Source: an uncultured Clostridia bacterium
GTDB lineage: Bacteria; Bacillota; Clostridia; Christensenellales; Aristaeellaceae
DNA length: 36,103 nt
Reading direction: 5' to 3'
NCBI GenBank assembly: GCA_947631405.1
Contig: CANRLC010000024.1
Location: forward strand, 1 to 36,103
Below the pieces are notes generated by a model. That model searched no databases. It saw only the letters and a list, made by a program, of their open reading frames with translations, and was not told where the DNA came from. A program made the position numbers and the translations under genes. The first letter of the stretch is position 1, and each line of letters opens with the position of its first letter. This document shows positions 30,674-36,103 of this stretch, one piece after another.

Positions 30674-31189
30674 ATGCTTTTTATCAAGAGCTTAGAAACG
30701 CCGAGATTGACGATTCGTTCTTGGCGGAAGTCCGATAAAGACTTTACGCTGTCACTATGGGGCGACAAAGAAAACGGAAAGTATATGAGCGACCCCATCC
30801 GCGAGAACATGGATGACGCGTATCTCAAATGCGTCGATGAGATGGAAGACAACCCTGAGGGATATTATCTGCTTGCCGAATGGAAAGAGGATCGCATGCC
30901 CGTCGGCACCTGTTGCATCTTCCTTGAAAACGGGAATTACGATATTGGGTATTGCATCTCAAAAGACCATTGGAAGGAAGGCCTCGGAACCGAAGTGGTC
31001 GGCGCGATCATCCGCTGGGTCAAGGCGGAAGGCGGCAAGTCCATCACGGGGGAAGTGGCAGATCTCAATCTTGCTTCGGTTGCGCTTCTTCACAAATTTG
31101 GGTTTTCAGCGGACAGAAAGACGCGCTATAAAAAATGGGGAGAAAAAACCTATTTTGACGCCCATGTTTATAAGCTGAACTTAGGGTGA
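30674..31189 (+). CDS. GNAT family N-acetyltransferase (RimJ/RimL-like)
   Basis: A 171-residue acetyl-CoA-dependent transferase of the RimJ/RimL type. LETPRLTIRSWRKSD at residues 7-21 is the usual opening; the acetyl-CoA site lies in DIGYCISKDHWKEGLGTE near 91-108; and ASVALLHKFGF near 136-146 is the family's late signature. The acceptor could be an antibiotic, a small amine or a protein N-terminus and cannot be told from sequence. The base composition is visibly more AT-rich than that of its neighbours, and it sits alone between hairpins, suggesting acquisition. ATG 30674 is used with GAAGGAG 12 bases upstream; an in-frame TTG at 30647 has no site. Confidence 0.88.
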   Translation: MLFIKSLETPRLTIRSWRKSDKDFTLSLWGDKENGKYMSDPIRENMDDAYLKCVDEMEDNPEGYYLLAEWKEDRMPVGTCCIFLENGNYDIGYCISKDHWKEGLGTEVVGAIIRWVKAEGGKSITGEVADLNLASVALLHKFGFSADRKTRYKKWGEKTYFDAHVYKLNLG

Positions 31190-31262
31190 GTCTTCTATTC
31201 TGCGCAACCGGCTTCCCGTTTATCTTCAGACGATTTTTCTTCGGAGCGCTTTCAAACGCTAA

Positions 31263-31289
31263 AAAAGCAGGCGGTTTTCGCCTGCTTTT
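31263..31289 (+). terminator. Terminator of the GNAT gene
   Basis: AAAAGCAGGCG (31263-31273) pairs with CGCCTGCTTTT (31279-31289) with a GTTTT loop; the stem ends in T residues. Confidence 0.85.
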
Positions 31290-31392
31290 CACATCGATGC
31301 CTCGTAATACTGTTCTTAAATCAAATGATCGAACCAATCCGTCGTGGGTTATACGAGCAAGCAAAGGCGGGAGGACGCGACTTTTCATGAAC

Positions 31393-31536
31393 AACCCGCC
31401 CGGGATCGCTTCGCTTCCGGGCTGCTCATTTATGGGGCGCTACGCGCCAGGGTACGTTGGGGCTACCGCCCCAAACCCTGTCTGGGGACATTGTCCCCAG
31501 ACCCCATCCTGTGCTTCGCACCATATAAAGATTTTA
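31393..31536. repeat. Modular hairpin repeat, copy B
   Basis: The second copy of the element at 11426-11570. The 31-base and 58-base blocks (31393-31423, 31449-31506) match copy A with no mismatch, and the tail matches in about 24 of 30 positions up to the stop codon of the leftward DUF6056-like gene. The middle hairpin differs: GGCGC/GCGCC (31436-31448 area) replaces AATCGC/GCGATT. The gap 31190-31536 otherwise holds only the GNAT terminator; no gene is supported there. Confidence 0.85.
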
Positions 31537-33018
31537 TTACTCCCCCGCCCCGCTCACATACACGCTGCGCACGCCAAAGTAATGGGCCATCGCCTCGTTC
31601 GTCCACACGGTCGCGTCCTCATAGGCGGTAGGCTTGCCCGTCACCGTCTGCACCGTCCACGCGGGCAGGGCGACGTCGTCCTCCAGCCCGGCGGCCTCGC
31701 ACAGCGCGTATTCGCTTTGGAACTGCGCGATATACGCCGCCTGCGTGCCGTCCCACTGGTCGCGCACCAGCTTGATATAGCCGCCGAGTTGTCCGCCCAG
31801 CAGGCAGACGACCGCCGCCGCGAGCGCGACGGCCCGGCACGCCCCGCGGCCCCGCGCGCCTTGCAGCCATGCCCGCGCGCCGTCCGGCAGGCGGCGCAGC
31901 ATCAGCGTCGCGGCGATGGGCGCGGCGAAGAGCACATAGCCGTGATACATGTTGACGACGCGGCCGCTGCCCGCGTAGCCGGAGGCGTACATGTGCGGCA
32001 CGATCATCGCGCAGAGCGCGAGATAGAAGCCAAACGCCGTCGCGGCGGCGGGCGGCGCGCTGCGGCGCGGCCCCGCGCATAGCGCGGGCGCGAGCAGCGA
32101 GAGCAGCGCCAGCAGCGGCGTGCGCAGCGTGAAGCGGACGATGTAGCCCACCGCCGCCCACGCGGTGCGCGCGCAGGAGAGCAGCGCGTAGCCGGCGCCG
32201 CTCTCGTGTGCGCCGTCGGCGGCCATGCGCACGGCGTTGCCTGGCGCGGCGACGGACAGCAGCAGCCCCGCGCACAGCGGGAGCAGCAGCAGCGCGGTGC
32301 GCTTGGCGGCGCGCCGCTGCGCGGCTTTGTCCCCCTCGCCGCGCGCGGCCCATGCGCGCGCAAGCGCCATCAGCGCCAGCGCCGCCGCCGTCATCATCGC
32401 GGTGATGTAGTTGTCCATCCCCAGCGCGAAGAGCGCAAGGCTCAGCGTACACGCGCAAAGCATGCGCCTGACCCGCCCGGCGGGGCAGGCCTCGCTCCAC
32501 GCGTCCGCGAGCGCGAGCGCGATCAGCGAGACGGCCTGCGCGCCGGTGTAGAACCACGCGCCGTTGAACCAGTAGATGCCCTCGACCATGTCCGGCAAAA
32601 ACACGAGCCGCACCGCCGAGAGAAGCAGGAACATCGCGCGCCAGAGGCGAGGCGACAGCCCCAGCCGCTTTCCCAGCATCCGCCGTAGGAAGACGTAGTC
32701 CGCCGCGAGCTGCAAAAGCAGCAGCAACGCGGCGTGCATCCCGTAGCCGCGCAGGCCGAACACGGCGGGGTTGAGCGCCATCACGATCACGCCCGTCACC
32801 GTGCCCTGCCAGTCGCGCCATGTGCGCAGCGCGTAGCTGACCGCGTCCTTGACCACATGCGGCAGGCTATGCGTTTGCAGCCACGTTGGGTGCGTGTACG
32901 CGGCGAAGGTGAAGTCGTCCGTCGCGGGGTGCGCGGCAGGCGCGCCGAGGAAGAAGGGCGCGAGCAGCATCGCCCAGACGAGGAGCGCGGCAAGGCACGC
33001 CGCGCGCTTTCCCTTCAT
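31537..33018 (-). CDS. Polytopic membrane protein, DUF6056-like
   Basis: A 493-residue protein with about ten to twelve hydrophobic segments spread from residue 5 to 425 and a soluble tail of about 65 residues. After the first segment comes PATDDFTFAAY, an acidic pair in the position where GT-C glycosyltransferases carry their catalytic Asp, which fits DUF6056 proteins that are probably membrane glycosyltransferases. That function is inferred. The ATG at 33018 has AAAGGACG about 11 bases upstream; a GTG three codons earlier abuts the site. It is the third gene of a minus-strand run, 47 bases after the hydrogenase stop, and ends with tandem stop codons against hairpin repeat B. A link to hydrogen metabolism is not evident. 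Confidence 0.7.
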   Translation of the reverse strand: MKGKRAACLAALLVWAMLLAPFFLGAPAAHPATDDFTFAAYTHPTWLQTHSLPHVVKDAVSYALRTWRDWQGTVTGVIVMALNPAVFGLRGYGMHAALLLLLQLAADYVFLRRMLGKRLGLSPRLWRAMFLLLSAVRLVFLPDMVEGIYWFNGAWFYTGAQAVSLIALALADAWSEACPAGRVRRMLCACTLSLALFALGMDNYITAMMTAAALALMALARAWAARGEGDKAAQRRAAKRTALLLLPLCAGLLLSVAAPGNAVRMAADGAHESGAGYALLSCARTAWAAVGYIVRFTLRTPLLALLSLLAPALCAGPRRSAPPAAATAFGFYLALCAMIVPHMYASGYAGSGRVVNMYHGYVLFAAPIAATLMLRRLPDGARAWLQGARGRGACRAVALAAAVVCLLGGQLGGYIKLVRDQWDGTQAAYIAQFQSEYALCEAAGLEDDVALPAWTVQTVTGKPTAYEDATVWTNEAMAHYFGVRSVYVSGAGE

Positions 33019-33065
33019 GCCGTTCACGTCCTTTCGCGGTGTTTTCGGGAGGAGGCGCTGCCCGC

Positions 33066-34571
33066 TCACAGCACCGAGCTGTGCTGATCCTCGGGGTCGC
33101 GGCGGTCGTGCATGTCGATATCCGCGAAGCCCGCCATCGCCAGATTCTCGCCCACCTTGCGGCTATCCGCCGCGCGCAGGAGCTGCTTGCGCAGGCCGGC
33201 GCTCTGGCGCAGGTCGTCCACCTTGCCGGGGCCGTTCACGCAGCCGCCCTCGCAGGCCATGCCCTCGATGAGCGTCTCGGGCAGCTTGCCCGCGCGCAGC
33301 ATCAGCAGCGCCTTCTTGCATTCCGCCGCGCCGTTGCACTTGAGGCAGGAGACGGGCAGGTCGAATCCGTCCTCGGTGAGCACCTGCTGCACGGCGGCGG
33401 CCACGCCGCCGGAGGACGCGAAGTTCTTGCCGTAGATCGACCCCTGCTGCACGTCGCCCGCAGCCATCGTCTCGGGGTCGATGCCCTTCGCCTCGAAGAT
33501 CGCGTCCAGCTCCTCAAAGATCATCGCGTAATCGGCGCACTCGGAGCCGAGCTTGCGGTAGCGCTTGACCTCGCTCTTCTTCGCCATACACGGGCCGATG
33601 AAGCACACATGCGCGCCGGGGTGCAGCTTCTTGATGTAGCGCGCCGTCGCGACCATGGGCGACACGGTGTGGCTGACCTTGTCCATCAGCTGCGGGAAGT
33701 GCTTTTCGACCATGTTGTAGAAGGCCGGGCAGCAGCTGGTGGTCATGTGTCCCTTTTCGCGGGCGACCTCCTTGGCCTCCTGCGCTTCGTAATAGGCGGT
33801 GGCGTCCGCGCCGAGGGAGACCTCGTAGGCGTCGGCAAAGCCGACCAGCCGCAGCGCCTTGATGATCTCGCCCACGCTCACGCCGCCGAACTGGCCCTCG
33901 ATGGCGGGCGCGAAGCAGGCGTAGACCTCCTTGCCGTCGCGCAGGTCGTCGATGACGTCGCAGATCATGGACGTATCAGAGATGGCGCTAAACGGGCACG
34001 CCGCCGTGCAGCTTCCGCAGGAGATGCACTTGTCGTAGTCGATGGAGGCGCGGCGGTTCTTCTTGTCCACAGAGATAGCGTCCACCGGGCAGGCGCGCAC
34101 GCAGGGGCGGCGCGCGTCAGAGATGGCGTTATACGGGCAGGCCTGCGCGCACATGCCGCACTCGCGGCACTTATCGGGGTCGATGACCGCGCCGTTGTGC
34201 GTCATGACGATGGCGTCGAAGTGGCAGGCCTCCATGCAGCGCTGCGCCATGCAGTGCTGGCAGTTGCTGGTGACGGTGTAGCGCTGCAGCGGGCAGCCCT
34301 CACACGCGCCGGTGAGCACGGCGATGACCTCGTCGGTGAAGTAATAGTTGGTATCCTGATAGACCGACGCGTTGCCGCAGGCCCACTCGATGCGGTTGCG
34401 CAAAATCTCGCGCTCGCGGTAGACGCAGCAGCGGTAGGTCGCCTGACTCCCATGCGGGATGATCTCGAACGGGATGAACTCCTTGTACTTATCCAGCGTC
34501 CCGTCAAAACAGTGGCGGGCCACGGTCGTCAGCACGCTGTGCTTCCAGTTGATTCGCTTGGTCTGTTTCAT
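33066..34571 (-). CDS. [FeFe] hydrogenase, group B-like
   Basis: A 501-residue iron-sulphur hydrogenase. The three H-cluster motifs are present in their group B form: L1 TTSCCPAF (277-284; group A has TSCCPxW), L2 GPCMAKK (326-332) and L3 EGMACEGGCVNGPG (436-449), so Cys280/281, Cys328, Cys440 and Cys444 can hold the cluster. The N-terminal half has many Cys for [4Fe-4S] clusters: about 90-116, CRECGMCAQACP (135-146), CVRACP (157-162) and CISCGSCTAACP (182-193). It would evolve or oxidise H2 with ferredoxin; group B enzymes are poorly characterised. The maturases HydE, HydF and HydG are not in the window. AGGAGG precedes the ATG; it is 36 bases after the aldo-keto reductase. Confidence 0.92.
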   Translation of the reverse strand: MKQTKRINWKHSVLTTVARHCFDGTLDKYKEFIPFEIIPHGSQATYRCCVYREREILRNRIEWACGNASVYQDTNYYFTDEVIAVLTGACEGCPLQRYTVTSNCQHCMAQRCMEACHFDAIVMTHNGAVIDPDKCRECGMCAQACPYNAISDARRPCVRACPVDAISVDKKNRRASIDYDKCISCGSCTAACPFSAISDTSMICDVIDDLRDGKEVYACFAPAIEGQFGGVSVGEIIKALRLVGFADAYEVSLGADATAYYEAQEAKEVAREKGHMTTSCCPAFYNMVEKHFPQLMDKVSHTVSPMVATARYIKKLHPGAHVCFIGPCMAKKSEVKRYRKLGSECADYAMIFEELDAIFEAKGIDPETMAAGDVQQGSIYGKNFASSGGVAAAVQQVLTEDGFDLPVSCLKCNGAAECKKALLMLRAGKLPETLIEGMACEGGCVNGPGKVDDLRQSAGLRKQLLRAADSRKVGENLAMAGFADIDMHDRRDPEDQHSSVL

Positions 34572-34607
34572 GCGTTCCTCCTGCCCCGGCGGGCGCGTCT
34601 TCGTTCG

Positions 34608-35651
34608 TTATGCCTGTTCGCGCTCGGCGCGCGCGGCGGCCTTGGCCTCGTCAAACGCGCCGGCGCAGCGCTTGAGCATCTGGCGAATGGGCAGCTCATA
34701 CGGGCAGCGGGCCTCGCATGCGCCGCAGCCGATGCAGTCCCCCGCGTTGCCGCCGACGCCGTCGTAGCGCTGGATGGCCCAGTCGCGCAGTCCGTAGCGC
34801 CTCAGATACCCCTCGGCCAAGAACAGCCCGCTGATCTTGAGGCCGACGGTGCAGGGCTGGCAATAGTCGCAGCGGCGGCAGAACTGCGTGCCGAGCGTTC
34901 GCCGCAGCGCCTCGATCTGCGCGCGCTCGGCGTCCGTGAGCGGCCCCGGCGCGTTCAGCGCAGCGAAGTCCTGCTCCAGCTCGTCCACGCTCTTGATGCC
35001 CGGGATGATGACGGTAACGGCCGGCTCGCTCGCCGCGAAGCGCAGCGCCAGCGTTGCGTCCTCGATCGCGCCGCCCGCGAGCGGCTTCATGCACACGACG
35101 CCGAGGCCGCGCTCCGCCGCCTGCCTGATGAGCGCCTCGCCCTGCGTCTCCACGGCGTTATAGGGGAACATGACCGTCTCCACCCAATCGAGGCTCAGCG
35201 CGCGCTCCAGCACGGCGGCGGTGTGCGCGGTGAGGCCGATGTGGCCGATCTTCCCTGCGGCCTTCGCCGCTTGCAGCGCTTCGAGCGCGCCGCCCGGCGC
35301 GCAGACGGCTTCCAGCTCCGCAATCGAGGGGTTGTGTACCTGATACATGTCGATATAATCGGTACGCAGGTTTGCAAGGCTCGTCTCCACGTCGGCCTCC
35401 ATCGCCTCGCGCGTGCGCGCCATCGACTTGGTGGCCAGCACGAAGCGGTCGCGCAGACCCGTCAGCGCCTCACCGAGCAGCCCTTCGCTGACCGTGTAGC
35501 CGCGCGCGGTGTCGATGTAGTTGACGCCCAGCTGCGCCATCCTCTCGACGATCGCGCGCGCCGTCGCCGCGTCCGCCCGCTGGATGGGGATGCCGCCGAA
35601 GCCCATGCGCGACACGCGCAGCCCCGTGCGTCCCAGCGTTACGGTTTGCAT
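34608..35651 (-). CDS. Aldo/keto reductase with C-terminal ferredoxin-like domain
   Basis: A 347-residue protein. Residues 1-245 form an aldo-keto reductase barrel with the catalytic tetrad Asp47, Tyr52, Lys75 and His106 (the last in YQVHNP). The C-terminal 100 residues add two Cys clusters, Cys258/261/264/267 and CIGCGACEARCP with Cys306/309/312/316, enough for two [4Fe-4S] centres. Such fused proteins are common in anaerobes and may pass electrons between ferredoxin and a carbonyl substrate. The first gene of the minus-strand run with the [FeFe] hydrogenase, it has its own promoter. The ribosome site is GAGAGGGG. The carbonyl substrate is not predictable. Confidence 0.92.
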   Translation of the reverse strand: MQTVTLGRTGLRVSRMGFGGIPIQRADAATARAIVERMAQLGVNYIDTARGYTVSEGLLGEALTGLRDRFVLATKSMARTREAMEADVETSLANLRTDYIDMYQVHNPSIAELEAVCAPGGALEALQAAKAAGKIGHIGLTAHTAAVLERALSLDWVETVMFPYNAVETQGEALIRQAAERGLGVVCMKPLAGGAIEDATLALRFAASEPAVTVIIPGIKSVDELEQDFAALNAPGPLTDAERAQIEALRRTLGTQFCRRCDYCQPCTVGLKISGLFLAEGYLRRYGLRDWAIQRYDGVGGNAGDCIGCGACEARCPYELPIRQMLKRCAGAFDEAKAAARAEREQA

Positions 35652-35689
35652 GGCAATCGCCCCTCTCTTTCATCGGTCTGATCGGTCTT

Positions 35690-35718
35690 ATTATATCGTG
35701 TGTCGGCGCTCTTGGCAA
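35690..35718 (-). promoter_or_regulatory. Promoter of the aldo-keto reductase/hydrogenase operon
   Basis: Minus-strand TTGCCA (35718-35713) and TATAAT (35695-35690), spacer 17 bp. Just downstream, ATCGGTCT occurs twice in direct order (35672-35679, 35681-35688 on the plus strand), a possible operator over the transcription start. Confidence 0.8.
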
Positions 35719-35753
35719 GAGCATGCAGAAGAGATGAAGAAGGGGGGGGAACG

Positions 35754-36103
35754 CTGGGCTGCCGCCCAGACCTGCCCGAGGGGCCAGCCCCTCGGACTCC
35801 CCATCCGCTTCGCTTCGCGAAGCTAGTGGGGAATTTATTTGAACAAGCTCTTCTATCTACAAAGCAACTTGAAATAAACTCCACCAAGGCGCGCGCCCAT
35901 TCGCAGGCCGAAGGCGCATCTGCGAATGGGCGCATACTTGGATGTTTCATCAGAGATTGCCCAACTATCGAAACATATCGCTTTCCCATGAAGTTTCAAC
36001 TCAGCCCGGGATTCCAAAGGGCGGCTGCCCTTTGGTCGTTTGTAGGGGGTGAGGGAGGTCAAGGAGGGCCTTAGGGGGAGAATCGAAACTCCCCCTAGGC
36101 CCT
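35754..36103. repeat. Gene-free array of hairpins at the right edge
   Basis: No credible gene lies in 35652-36103. Instead there are several inverted repeats: CTGGGC/GCCCAG (35754-35769), CCGAGGGGC/GCCCCTCGG (35776-35795), CCCCA/TGGGG (about 35799-35831), a 14-bp perfect stem with 13-base spacer (35893-35933), CCAAAGGGC/GCCCTTTGG (36014-36035) and a long imperfect stem (36065-36103) that reaches the window edge. The first two repeat the design and order of two hairpins in the elements at 11.4 and 31.4 kb, without sharing their sequence. Confidence 0.75.

Noticed and set aside
31186-31536. Open frames across the hairpin repeat, including one of 298 residues
   Set aside because: They cross a terminator and the palindromic repeat, lack ribosome sites and continue antisense to the DUF6056-like gene.
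33039-35681. 880-residue plus-strand open frame
   Set aside because: It lies antisense to the hydrogenase and aldo-keto reductase, both of which have complete catalytic motifs.
35742-35749. G8 run considered as a phase-variation tract
   Set aside because: It lies upstream of the leftward promoter's -35 and is not near a start codon of any supported gene.

Overview
The window looks like chromosome from a GC-rich, anaerobic, Gram-positive clostridial bacterium, plausibly a gut or plant-fibre fermenter. This rests on AGGAGG-type ribosome sites, many vegetative promoters with exact 17-bp spacers, a CIRCE operator, a murB-rapZ pair, a group B-like [FeFe] hydrogenase, a ferredoxin-type aldo-keto reductase and a hexuronate catabolic operon. 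The order or genus cannot be fixed from sequence alone. Because GC is high, long antisense frames are common and most are not genes.

Layout. 0-5.1 kb: a small membrane-anchored unknown, murB, rapZ, a DUF255/YyaL-like protein that has lost its thioredoxin-type cysteines, and thpR. 5.2-6.9 kb: a secreted wall protein with four peptidoglycan-binding repeats and an L,D-transpeptidase-like tail. 7.0-9.1 kb (minus): an HD-GYP-type protein downstream of tRNA-Ser(CGA), with a leader that can form two mutually exclusive hairpins. 9.2-11.3 kb (minus): htpG with a CIRCE operator. 11.4-12.8 kb (minus): an lrp-pepE pair ending in a modular hairpin repeat. 13.0-15.6 kb: a broken ECF sigma gene, then an intact sigma factor, its probable anti-sigma factor and a secreted protein. 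15.7-16.9 kb (minus): tRNA-Arg(CCT) and pfkA.

17.1-23.0 kb: a tight uronate operon, uxaB-uxaA-uxaC-kdgF-eda, with its own promoter, operator-like palindrome, leader hairpin and terminator. It takes galacturonate through tagaturonate and altronate to KDG, and KDPG to pyruvate and glyceraldehyde-3-phosphate; kdgF feeds in unsaturated uronates released by lyases. KDG kinase and the DKII reductase are not in the window. 23.0-25.1 kb (minus): a hemolysin III-like membrane protein and a GH5 endoglucanase. 25.3 kb: an RpiB-fold isomerase resembling DhuI, which would supply the isomerase step missing after KdgF. 26.2-30.5 kb: a two-gene operon of a propeller/Y_Y_Y/HD-GYP sensor and a cytoplasmic transglutaminase-like protein. 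30.7-31.2 kb: a GNAT acetyltransferase. 31.5-35.7 kb (minus): aldo-keto reductase, [FeFe] hydrogenase and a polytopic DUF6056-like protein, ending in a second copy of the hairpin repeat. 35.75-36.10 kb: a gene-free array of hairpins.

The observations most worth following are the paired hairpin repeats with an exchanged internal module (11.4 and 31.4 kb), the related hairpin array at the right edge, the G10/pyrimidine/Shine-Dalgarno leader of the HD-GYP gene, the KdgF plus DhuI-like route, and the cysteine-less DUF255 protein.
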